NCBI RefSeq assembly: GCF_024693525.1
Contig: NZ_JAILKR010000060.1
Span: 1-13,859, forward strand
Direction: 5' to 3'
DNA: 13,859 bases
Source of the DNA: Selenomonas sp.
GTDB lineage: Bacteria; Bacillota_C; Negativicutes; Selenomonadales; Selenomonadaceae
A program made the translations under genes and the position numbers. This document shows, in pieces, positions 6,885 through 13,859 of this stretch (its first letter is position 1; every line of letters starts with the position of its first letter). The notes under the pieces were generated by a model that was not told where the DNA came from, searched no databases, and saw only the letters and a program-made list of their open reading frames with translations.

Positions 6885-9281
6885 ATGGAGACGGGACAGC
6901 ATCCACAGCTCTTTTTGGCAGGTTGTTTTGCTATGCTTTGTACTGGGATTGCGGCGGGGAAAATAATTGGCGTCCTGAGTCTGGGGGCATTGATGCTGCC
7001 GTTTATCCTGCTGTTGCTAGTGGCAGTTTTGCTGGTATGGAGGCGGAGCCACTTATGTTGGCTGGTGTTTTTGTTGTTGTTTATGGCAGCGGGAATGGTT
7101 CGTTTTGTGGTGACGGACAAACTGCCAGGGCAGGATATTTCCCATTTCGCCTGCCAAGAGGTCAAGGTCACGGGAACCTTGCGGGCGGAACCGCGGGTAA
7201 CAGAAGATTTGACCGGTCAAAAAAAGCTGCGCTATGAAATTGACTTGTCAAAAGTCAAAGTGACTGGTCAGGAACAGGAAGCCTCAGGGGGGATGTACGT
7301 TTACAGCCATGCCAACCCGCAGGAGATTCCAACGGTTCAGGTTGGGGACGAAATCCAGGCGTCAGGAAAAGTCAGAATCCCCCAGGGCTATCAAAATCCG
7401 GGGCAGCTTGACACCAAGGCGCTCTTAAAGGCCCAAGGGATTACAGCATCCCTATCCACGGGGAAGCGGGGAATTACCGTAACGCCCAAGGATACGAAGG
7501 CCTTTGCCCGCTGGATAATAAGCATCCGGGAACATTACCGGAATCAGCTGGGAAAGGTTATGTCCAAGGAAGATGCCGCAGCCGTTTTTGCCATGTTGTT
7601 TGGCGGTTATGAGGGCATCAAGCCAGAATTGCTGCAGGATTTCACTGCGACGGGCATCGTTCACATCTTGTCGGTGTCCGGTTCCCATATCAGTCTGCTG
7701 GCGGCGGTGATGGCGTGGCTTTCGGGACTGTTGCGGCTCCCCAAGGGGATTACTGCTGTTATGGTCATGGGGGCAATCACCCTGTACAGCATTCTTTCTG
7801 GCTGTGTTCCGCCGGTGATACGCAGTGGAATCATGGGGGGCTTGACCTTTCTGGCACTGGCATTAGAACGGGAGAAGACGGCCGGTTATATTCTGCTGTT
7901 GACCGGCATGGTGATGGTGGCGATTTCGCCCTTGTTGCTTTTCCATATCAGCTTTCAATTGTCGTTCCTGGCAACGGCGGGGCTGCTATTCTTAGCACCG
8001 GGAATCCGTCAGTGGCTCCGGGGGCATCAGGTGCCGGAACTGGCGGCTGGTAGCCTGGCCATCACCATTGGGGCCCAGGTGATGGCCTTGCCGGTATTGG
8101 CCTGGTATTTCAATCAGCTTTCTTTCTCCTCGCTTTTGGCTAATTTGTTGGCGGTTCCGGTGATTGAATTGATTCTGGTGGCGGCTTTGTTTGCCGGGCT
8201 GGCAGCTTTGGTGCTTCCTTTGGTAGGGGCAGTCCTGTTTACTGGTGTCAGTCTGTTGCTGGGATTCGTGGCGGAAATTCTTCGGATTCTGGCGAGGCTC
8301 CCTGCCAGTCAGATTTGGGTGCCGTCGCCCAATGTCCTAGGAGGGGCGGTTTATTATTTGCTGCTGGGGTGGTTCCTGCTGAAGAAGGAGCAGCAAAAAT
8401 TTTTCTGCCAGCAACTGGGGCGGCAACGGCGTTTTTGGGCGGCTGCTGGCGCCCTTGGTATCCTGGTAGTGGGGGGCTGGCGTTATGGACAGACGCCAGA
8501 GCTTTCGGTGCATTTTGTCGATGTGGGCCAGGGGGACTGCTGTCTCGTGGTGACGCCCAAGGGCCATGCTTTCCTATTCGATACAGGGGGGACAAGAGAT
8601 GGTGCCTTTGATGTGGGCGGGCGCGTAGTGGTTCCTTATCTGCTGCATTATGGCGTGCGCAGTCTGGATGCCGTATTTTTGACCCATGCCCATGAAGACC
8701 ATGCGGCTGGCTGTGGCAGTATCCTGCATAAGCTTCCGGTAGGCAAGGTTTACACCGGGGCAGAAGGCTTGTCCGCTTACGCCAGGAGCATGGGGCTGGG
8801 GGATAATGACCCGGTACTATCCAAATTGGAAGCAGCCAGGCAAGGAAGCCGACTGCAAATCGATGGGGTAACCATTGAGGTATTATATGCGCCGGTATTG
8901 TCGGCAGATATGGCGGCCGGCAATGAGGCTTCCAATGTCTATCGCGTTTCTTATGGAGGCGCGTCGTTCTTGCTCACAGGGGATTTGACAAAGGAAAGGG
9001 AACAGAGTCTTTTGCAAGAGGGAATCAACCCGGAAAGCACGGTGATTAAAGCCGGGCACCATGGGAGCGATACTTCCAGTTCGGAAGAATTCCTGCAGGC
9101 GGTCCATCCCCGTTGGGCGGTGTTTTGCGTTGGCAGGGACAACAGCTTCGGCCATCCAAAAGAGTCGGTGCTAAAGCGCTATCAAGGGATGGGCAGCAAA
9201 ATTTATCGGACCGATGAGGATGGGGCAGTGGTGTTCCATACCAATGGCAGAAAGATGCAGGTGGAGACCTATGGCTCTTAA
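6885..9281 (+). CDS. comEC: Competence DNA channel ComEC/Rec2
   Basis: ComEC forms the pore that carries single-stranded DNA through the membrane during transformation. At 798 residues it has the full family architecture. Hydrophobic segments lie at about 10-72, an OB-like DUF4131 region at about 85-200, and the multi-spanning Competence domain at about 225-490 with the signature HILSVSGSHIS (V264, S265, G266, H268). The C-terminal metallo-beta-lactamase domain (about 510-770) keeps its metal ligands: H601, H603, D605 and H606 in HAHEDH, D700 in LLTGDL, and H725-H726 in GHHGSD. This domain has been proposed to degrade the non-transported strand. The ATG at 6885 is nine bases after AGGAG. The intact ligands suggest an active protein. 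It is downstream of comEA in the same unit; 79 bases then separate it from the 62-residue gene. Confidence 0.96.
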   Translation: METGQHPQLFLAGCFAMLCTGIAAGKIIGVLSLGALMLPFILLLLVAVLLVWRRSHLCWLVFLLLFMAAGMVRFVVTDKLPGQDISHFACQEVKVTGTLRAEPRVTEDLTGQKKLRYEIDLSKVKVTGQEQEASGGMYVYSHANPQEIPTVQVGDEIQASGKVRIPQGYQNPGQLDTKALLKAQGITASLSTGKRGITVTPKDTKAFARWIISIREHYRNQLGKVMSKEDAAAVFAMLFGGYEGIKPELLQDFTATGIVHILSVSGSHISLLAAVMAWLSGLLRLPKGITAVMVMGAITLYSILSGCVPPVIRSGIMGGLTFLALALEREKTAGYILLLTGMVMVAISPLLLFHISFQLSFLATAGLLFLAPGIRQWLRGHQVPELAAGSLAITIGAQVMALPVLAWYFNQLSFSSLLANLLAVPVIELILVAALFAGLAALVLPLVGAVLFTGVSLLLGFVAEILRILARLPASQIWVPSPNVLGGAVYYLLLGWFLLKKEQQKFFCQQLGRQRRFWAAAGALGILVVGGWRYGQTPELSVHFVDVGQGDCCLVVTPKGHAFLFDTGGTRDGAFDVGGRVVVPYLLHYGVRSLDAVFLTHAHEDHAAGCGSILHKLPVGKVYTGAEGLSAYARSMGLGDNDPVLSKLEAARQGSRLQIDGVTIEVLYAPVLSADMAAGNEASNVYRVSYGGASFLLTGDLTKEREQSLLQEGINPESTVIKAGHHGSDTSSSEEFLQAVHPRWAVFCVGRDNSFGHPKESVLKRYQGMGSKIYRTDEDGAVVFHTNGRKMQVETYGS

Positions 9282-9360
9282 GGGCAGGGAATGGGCTGCT
9301 CGGCGTCGAATAAGAATACTCGGACAAAACGCAGAATGAATCATTTAGGAGGAAGTGTTT

Positions 9361-9549
9361 ATGACAGCAGCAGAATTTAGAGAAGTGGCAAGGGCTGAGG
9401 GAATATCGGAATCCGCCATTGAACGGGAGATTGCCATGCACGATAAATTCATTCGCATGGGCATGCAACCGGCATCCTATGAGGAAATGATAGCGGCCAT
9501 TCGCAAGAAATCCTGTGTTGAGATTTTTGAGTCATCACTGAATTCCTGA
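9361..9549 (+). CDS. Small unknown protein, 62 residues, upstream of helicase
   Basis: The function is not recognised. The ATG at 9361 sits eight bases after a strong AGGAGG (9347-9352); a GTG two codons earlier is only two bases from it and is rejected. The protein is short, charged and likely helical (FREVARAEGISESAIEREIA, then a YEEMIAAIRKKS helix). The first part resembles a small helix-turn-helix-like arrangement, but that is only an impression. The gene lies 79 bases after comEC and 25 bases before the helicase gene, all on the same strand, with no terminator visible on either side, so it probably belongs to that transcription unit. The good ribosome site and conserved-looking spacing support a real gene. 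Confidence 0.7.
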   Translation: MTAAEFREVARAEGISESAIEREIAMHDKFIRMGMQPASYEEMIAAIRKKSCVEIFESSLNS

Positions 9550-9574
9550 TACTCGGCGAGAGAGGGGAACATCT

Positions 9575-12163
9575 TTGGATATTTCGGATTTAAACGAAGC
9601 ACAACGCCGAGCGGTGGAGGAGCTGGATAAAAATATCCTGCTATTGGCACCGGCGGGAACGGGAAAGACCAATACCCTGGCCTGCCGCATTGCCAGCATC
9701 TTGGAAAATCAGCGGGCGCTTCCGGAGGAAATCCTGTGCCTTACCTTTACCAATAAGGCTTGCCGGGAAATGCGGCAGCGGGTGGAGGAAAAGGCTGGGG
9801 CGGCAGGCAGCCGGGTGCTGGTACGGACCTTCCATGGCTTTTGCTATGATGTGATTAAGGCCGAGGCAAAGCGGAACTCGGATTTGTTTTCGGATTTTAT
9901 CTTATTCGACGAGACCGATTCCAAAGGGATTCTCAAAGAAATTTTGGAGGAGGTCTGGCCGCTAAAGGCTGTGCAGAATTTAGTGGCTCAGCTCAAGGAA
10001 AAAAGGGCAGAATACCATTTTTTCGGTGCCAGTGATAAAGAGGACTACCAAAAGACCTTGGCAAGGCTGATGGAGATGGACGCTGCGGAGGTGCGTGCCC
10101 TGGCAGTAGATGATACGTACCGTTATTACGATCAGCTGTACCAGGGATGGCAGGACTGGGGGCCAGGTGTTGCAGCTGAATATGACCAGCGCATACATGA
10201 GCTTCACGGATTGGATTTCACGGACCTCATCGTGAGAGCAGGGGAACTATTTTCTCAGTCGGAATTGGCATTGCGCTGGGCTCGTCGCTTTGTCTACATC
10301 AATATCGACGAAGTGCAGGATACCAGTGCATTAGAGTATGATATCATATCCCGTATCTTTGGCAGCAGTCATCTGCTGCTTTGCGGGGATTACTTTCAGA
10401 CGATTTATGAGTGGCGCGGGTCACATCCGGAATTGGTGCTGCGAAAGTATCAGCAGGATTATCAGCCGTGCCGTATTGTGTTGCACGAAAACTATCGGTC
10501 GACCCAGGTACTGCTCCGGGCGTCTTTTGCCAGCCTGCAGGAATTGTTCCCGGAACGGGTGTCGGCCCTTTATCCCGAAGGCATTACCGCAGTTAGTGCC
10601 GAGCGAGGGGAACCCATTGTCTTTAAAGGGGCCATGGATTTTTCTGAGGAGGCCCAGTGGATATACTACAGGATTCAGCAGCTGCCGGTAAGCGATTATT
10701 CCAGGGTTTGTATTCTGACCCGGAGCAATCGGTATAATAAGGATTTGTCGGCCCAGTTCCGTTCCTTAGGACGCATGCAGCCCGAGGGGCAGCGGCTGCC
10801 TTTTATGCTGATTGATGAGGTGAAATTCTTCCGCCGTCAGGAAGTGAAGGATGTGCTGGCATTTTTGCGGCTTATTGTCAACAAGCACGATGTGGCTAGT
10901 TTTGTCCGCATTTTAAACCGCTTTGGTCAGGGAATTGGCCCTGCGACAATCCGCAAATTGTCCTCGGAAGAATATCGCCGGGCGGGCATTCGGCTGACGG
11001 ATTTTCTCGACCCCTTTGCCCGCAGGGACGGTGACCCCTTTGCGCTGCTCCTTTCCGCTTGGGAGCAGGAAAATCTGGTGGTATTCGATGTGGAGGCCAC
11101 CGGCGTGGATACCACCCGGGATGAAATTATTCAGATTGCCGGCATCCGGCTGGCAAAGGATGGCACCATTAAGGAGGAATTCCAGCGGGTGCTGCGGCCT
11201 ACCCGGCGGGTGGGGGATTCGGTTCGCGTCCATAAGATGACCGATGCGTGGCTCCAGGCAAATGGGGATGATCCGGCAGATGTCCTGCGGGATTTTTGTG
11301 CCTTTGCCCAAGGCGCGGTAATTGTCGGGCATAATGTGACCTATGACCTTAGTATTCTAAACAGCCATTTGTCGCGGCTTAACCTGCCAGCCTTTTCCTA
11401 TATCACCTATTATGATACCTTGGATATTTTCCGCCGGTTTTACCCGAATCTTCCCAGTTATAAATTGGAATATTTGGGGGAGTATTGCAGCGTAAGTCAT
11501 AAGTCTTCCCATGATGCACTGGATGATATTATGGCGACGGCAGAAATCCTTCAATACGTTGTGGAGCGGGAAATTCGCAGCCAGCAGGACATGCGGCGGC
11601 AGTTGCTGGCCCAGTGGCTGGATAAATTTACGGATATGGCTGCACTGCTGGATGGCTTTCGGGAGCGGGCGTTGGTTCTTCGCCCCTGGCAGCTTTTGGG
11701 AGAAATTGTGGTGGAAGCTGGGGTAAGCGATTATTACCAGCAGCATAAGGAATTACAGCGCATAGAAAACCTGCGGGATTTGTTCCGTCAGGCTCGGGAT
11801 TTGGATGATAAGGGGATTTCTCCGCTGGATGCTGTGAACCGTTTTTTGCGGTTTACGACCCTTTCCAATACGGAATTGGATGCCTTGACCCAGAAGCCCC
11901 AGATTCCCATTATTACGGTTCATCAGGCCAAGGGTTCGGAGTTTGATTATGTGTTTTTGGCTGGAATGCAGGAAGGAACCTTCCCCGGATTTCAGGCCGA
12001 TAAAGCCGGCCGGCTGGCTGAGGAGGCACGGCTTTTCTACGTGGCCATCACCAGGGCCAAGCGGCAGTTGTTTGTGTCTTGGACCCAGCAGCAATATGGG
12101 CATTATCGTCATATGAGCCGGTTCCTGCAATCGATTCCGCGGGAATATGTGCGCAATGAATAG
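9575..12163 (+). CDS. UvrD/PcrA-type helicase with inserted DEDDh exonuclease
   Basis: This is a superfamily 1 DNA helicase, a 3'-5' translocase by homology. Motifs are Walker A APAGTGKT (25-32), DEVQD (245-249), GDYFQTIYEWRG (271-282), ENYRST (305-310), TVHQAKGSEFD (781-791) and FYVAITRAKR (821-830). A complete DnaQ-like 3'-5' exonuclease lies at about 500-660: FDVEATG (D505, E507), HNVTYD (D591) and SSHDALDD (H646, D651). It interrupts the region corresponding to UvrD subdomain 2B. RLIVNKHDVASFVRILNRFGQGIG-like 2B sequence precedes it, and LLDGF and RIENL, also 2B-like, follow it. The start is TTG 9575, seven bases after GAGGGG. The gene follows the 62-residue gene by 25 bases and lies downstream of comEC, so a role in repair or in processing internalised DNA is possible. 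It is not orthologous enough in design to call pcrA or uvrD. Confidence 0.93.
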   Translation: MDISDLNEAQRRAVEELDKNILLLAPAGTGKTNTLACRIASILENQRALPEEILCLTFTNKACREMRQRVEEKAGAAGSRVLVRTFHGFCYDVIKAEAKRNSDLFSDFILFDETDSKGILKEILEEVWPLKAVQNLVAQLKEKRAEYHFFGASDKEDYQKTLARLMEMDAAEVRALAVDDTYRYYDQLYQGWQDWGPGVAAEYDQRIHELHGLDFTDLIVRAGELFSQSELALRWARRFVYINIDEVQDTSALEYDIISRIFGSSHLLLCGDYFQTIYEWRGSHPELVLRKYQQDYQPCRIVLHENYRSTQVLLRASFASLQELFPERVSALYPEGITAVSAERGEPIVFKGAMDFSEEAQWIYYRIQQLPVSDYSRVCILTRSNRYNKDLSAQFRSLGRMQPEGQRLPFMLIDEVKFFRRQEVKDVLAFLRLIVNKHDVASFVRILNRFGQGIGPATIRKLSSEEYRRAGIRLTDFLDPFARRDGDPFALLLSAWEQENLVVFDVEATGVDTTRDEIIQIAGIRLAKDGTIKEEFQRVLRPTRRVGDSVRVHKMTDAWLQANGDDPADVLRDFCAFAQGAVIVGHNVTYDLSILNSHLSRLNLPAFSYITYYDTLDIFRRFYPNLPSYKLEYLGEYCSVSHKSSHDALDDIMATAEILQYVVEREIRSQQDMRRQLLAQWLDKFTDMAALLDGFRERALVLRPWQLLGEIVVEAGVSDYYQQHKELQRIENLRDLFRQARDLDDKGISPLDAVNRFLRFTTLSNTELDALTQKPQIPIITVHQAKGSEFDYVFLAGMQEGTFPGFQADKAGRLAEEARLFYVAITRAKRQLFVSWTQQQYGHYRHMSRFLQSIPREYVRNE

Positions 12164-12202
12164 AAATAATGGGATGAAATAATACACTATGTATTAAAAC
12201 TA

Positions 12203-12231
12203 TATACAATTGCGACAAAATATAGTATACT
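12203..12231 (+). promoter_or_regulatory. Candidate gdhA promoter
   Basis: TATACT at 12226-12231 is a good -10 box. Seventeen bases upstream is TATACA (12203-12208), which matches four of six -35 positions. The region between the helicase stop and gdhA is strongly A/T-rich, as expected of a promoter. A TTGCGA at 12210 is too close to serve as the -35. Confidence 0.5.
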
Positions 12232-12234
12232 GAA

Positions 12235-12273
12235 ACCGTTGGAGATGCATAATTTATGTAATCTTGTAACGGT
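12235..12273 (+). promoter_or_regulatory. Hairpin in the gdhA leader
   Basis: accgtt (12235-12240) is the exact reverse complement of aacggt (12268-12273), with a small inner helix possible in gcataatttatgt. The structure would lie at or near the 5' end of the transcript, ahead of the ribosome site at 12287-12294. It is not followed by a T-run and matches no riboswitch class I know. The stem is short, so chance pairing is possible. Confidence 0.3.
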
Positions 12274-12303
12274 AAAATAATTTCATAAAAGGAGCGATTT
12301 ACT

Positions 12304-13653
12304 TTGGCAGACATGAAACAGTATGTCCAGGATACCCTGGATCTCATTGCAACGCGTGATCCCGAACAAAAGCAGTTCAAAACCACGGTTTCAAAAGTCT
12401 TGGAGACTGTCGTACCGGTTCTGGAGAAACATCCGGAATATAAGGAACAGAAGATTCTCGAGCGCATGGTAGAGCCAGAGCGCGTCGTCTCCTTCCGGGT
12501 ACCATGGCAGGATGATAAGGGGCAGATTCACATCAACCGCGGTTTCCGCGTGCAGATGAACAGCGCGGTGGGGCCATATAAAGGCGGCTTGCGCTTCCAT
12601 CCTAGCGTTAATCTTGACATTTTGAAATTCCTGGCTTTTGAGCAGGTTTACAAGAATGCCTTGACGGGGCTTCCCATCGGTGGCGCGAAGGGCGGTTCGG
12701 ATTTTGACCCGCATGGGAAATCGGATAATGAAGTTATGAATTTCTGCCAGAGCTTTATGACGGAGCTCTACCGTCATATCGGTCCGCATGTGGATGTGCC
12801 GGCCGGTGACATTGGTGTGGGCGGCCGTGAGATTGGCTATTTGTTTGGCCAGTACAAACGCATCCGCAATGCCTATGATGCAGCCGTGCTCACGGGCAAA
12901 CGTGTGGATTATTGGGGCAGCTTGGCCCGTCCTGAGGCTACAGGCTATGGCTTGTTATATTTCGTCAAGAATATGCTCGACGATAAGAATATCAGCCTGA
13001 AGGATAAGGTTTTGGTGATTTCCGGCTCGGGCAATGTGGCAACCTATGCCATCGAGAAAGCCCAGCAGCTTGGCGCTAAACCGGTAACCTGCTCCGATTC
13101 CAATGGCTATGTTTACGACCCTAATGGCATTGACCTGGCGGCGGTAAAGGAAATCAAGCAGGTTCGCCGTGGCCGCATTAAGGAATATGTCAAGACCCAT
13201 CCCCAGGCCGAGTATCATGAGGGCTGCACGGGAGTCTGGTCGGTGAAATGCGATATCGCCCTTCCCTGTGCTACCCAAGGGGAAATTGATTTGGAGAGCG
13301 CCAAGAAACTGGTGGCCAATGGCGTCATCGCAGTAGGTGAAGGCGCTAATATGCCCTCTTCGCTGGAAGCTATTGATTATTTCCAGCAGAATAAGGTACT
13401 GTTTGCCCCGGCCAAGGCCGCCAATGCTGGCGGTGTAGCCGTATCGGCACTGGAGATGTCCCAGAACTCCGAGCGTCTGCAGTGGACCTTCGAGGAAGTG
13501 GATAACAAGCTCAAGGATATTATGAGCAATATTTATCGCAGTTCGAAAACGAATGCAGAAAAATATGCAGACCCGGATGATTTGGTGGCGGGTGCCAACA
13601 TCACAGCCTTTGTAAAAGTAGCTGACATCATGATTGCGCATGGTGTGGTGTAA
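12304..13653 (+). CDS. gdhA: Glutamate dehydrogenase GdhA, NADP-type
   Basis: GdhA interconverts 2-oxoglutarate plus ammonia and glutamate. At 449 residues it matches the hexameric bacterial class. The substrate-binding domain has KGGLRFHP (K93), the lysine in FEQVYKNAL (K117), the catalytic lysine K129 in PIGGAKGGSDFD, and D169 in PAGDIGVGGRE. The cofactor domain carries GSGNVA (241-246), and the segment after the second strand reads CSDSNG. That S-D-S form resembles NADP enzymes such as E. coli GdhA rather than the NAD enzyme of Clostridium symbiosum, so an anabolic, ammonia-assimilating role is likely (inference). The start is TTG at 12304, nine bases after AAAAGGAG; the next ATG is too far away. 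It has its own promoter and a terminator at 13671. It would supply the glutamate that SerC uses as amino donor. Confidence 0.97.
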   Translation: MADMKQYVQDTLDLIATRDPEQKQFKTTVSKVLETVVPVLEKHPEYKEQKILERMVEPERVVSFRVPWQDDKGQIHINRGFRVQMNSAVGPYKGGLRFHPSVNLDILKFLAFEQVYKNALTGLPIGGAKGGSDFDPHGKSDNEVMNFCQSFMTELYRHIGPHVDVPAGDIGVGGREIGYLFGQYKRIRNAYDAAVLTGKRVDYWGSLARPEATGYGLLYFVKNMLDDKNISLKDKVLVISGSGNVATYAIEKAQQLGAKPVTCSDSNGYVYDPNGIDLAAVKEIKQVRRGRIKEYVKTHPQAEYHEGCTGVWSVKCDIALPCATQGEIDLESAKKLVANGVIAVGEGANMPSSLEAIDYFQQNKVLFAPAKAANAGGVAVSALEMSQNSERLQWTFEEVDNKLKDIMSNIYRSSKTNAEKYADPDDLVAGANITAFVKVADIMIAHGVV

Positions 13654-13670
13654 AATAGGTAAATAGATAG

Positions 13671-13718
13671 AGCCCTCGATGCGTTGGCGTGAAATTTCTA
13701 CGCATTGGGGGCTTTTTT
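13671..13718 (+). terminator. gdhA intrinsic terminator
   Basis: agccctcgatgcgt (13671-13684) pairs with acgcattgggggct (13700-13713) in a 14-pair stem with two G-U pairs, and a run of six T follows (13713-13718). It begins 17 bases after the gdhA stop codon. Confidence 0.9.
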
Positions 13719-13720
13719 CA

Positions 13721-13836
13721 AATTGCAGTTTGCAGGGTAGCAGTACCAAGTTTGTGTTCGAAGCCAATCGCCGGCGGCGGGGGACACAGTACCAACGCTC
13801 CACCGGTGACAACCCGCTACAAGAAATTTTTGCCTT
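13721..13836 (-). repeat. Diverged dispersed repeat, copy B (inverted)
   Basis: Read on the minus strand this matches copy A at 1-120: gttggtactg (plus-strand 13787-13796), gcttcgaa (13757-13764) and aaactgcaatt (13721-13731) in the same order, the first two again 22 bases apart. Copy B also holds two direct copies of cagtaccaa (13741-13749 and 13787-13795) and a G/C-rich palindromic core, cgccggcg, near 13770. Both copies can be read in a matching short frame (LVLCPPPPAIGFEHKLG in B), but neither has a ribosome site, so I do not call a gene. It begins two bases after the gdhA terminator T-run. The last 23 bases of the window show nothing recognisable. Confidence 0.5.
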
Positions 13837-13859
13837 TTAATTAAGAGTTGGAAAACAGT

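Noticed and set aside
12164..12200. Terminator after the helicase-exonuclease gene
   Set aside because: Only a five-pair A/T stem (aatac/gtatt near 12181-12195) is visible, with no G/C content and no T-run.
12955..13812. 285-residue minus-strand open frame over gdhA and the right-hand repeat
   Set aside because: Mostly antisense to gdhA and crosses its terminator. The part over the repeat is the short frame seen in the dispersed element, without a ribosome site.
1..13859. Composite transposon or genomic island bounded by the edge repeats
   Set aside because: The copies are strongly diverged, there is no transposase or integrase, and the enclosed genes are core metabolism and competence.

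Overview
The window looks like a chromosomal segment of a Firmicute, most likely one of the Negativicutes and perhaps a Selenomonas-like genus. The T-box riboswitch is a Firmicutes hallmark. Base composition is roughly balanced by eye. SerA, GdhA and ComEA/ComEC are typical of that group, and strong GGAGG-type ribosome sites go with frequent TTG/GTG starts. The genus is an inference from overall feel; no rRNA or other marker is present.

Layout, left to right. Positions 1-242 hold a diverged dispersed repeat, a long near-perfect hairpin and a smaller hairpin behind serC. serC (minus, 243-1334) and serA (plus, 1833-3422) are divergent and supply the first two steps of serine synthesis from 3-phosphoglycerate. 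Both have clear sigma-A promoters, but only serA has a leader: a serine-type T-box with its terminator. serA converges on a 702-residue gene of unknown function (minus, 3487-5595) with a degenerate cyclic-nucleotide-binding-like N-terminal domain; a perfect 60-base palindrome separates them. That gene is divergent from a 117-residue unknown protein (5813-6166), and the shared intergenic region carries two short perfect palindromes near the promoters.

Then comes a co-directional run: comEA (6291-6863) and comEC (6885-9281), encoding the DNA receptor and the membrane channel for transformation; a 62-residue unknown protein (9361-9549); and an 862-residue UvrD/PcrA-type helicase (9575-12163) with a DEDDh 3'-5' exonuclease inserted in its 2B subdomain. 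The DNA-uptake genes next to a helicase-exonuclease suggest, but do not prove, a shared role in processing DNA. The window ends with gdhA (12304-13653, NADP-type glutamate dehydrogenase), its own promoter and terminator, and a second copy of the dispersed repeat in inverted orientation.

Most of the window is core metabolism and competence. No prophage, CRISPR array, transposase, tRNA or rRNA is visible. The least explained items are the helicase-exonuclease fusion, the divergent pair of unknown genes and the inverted repeat pair at the edges.
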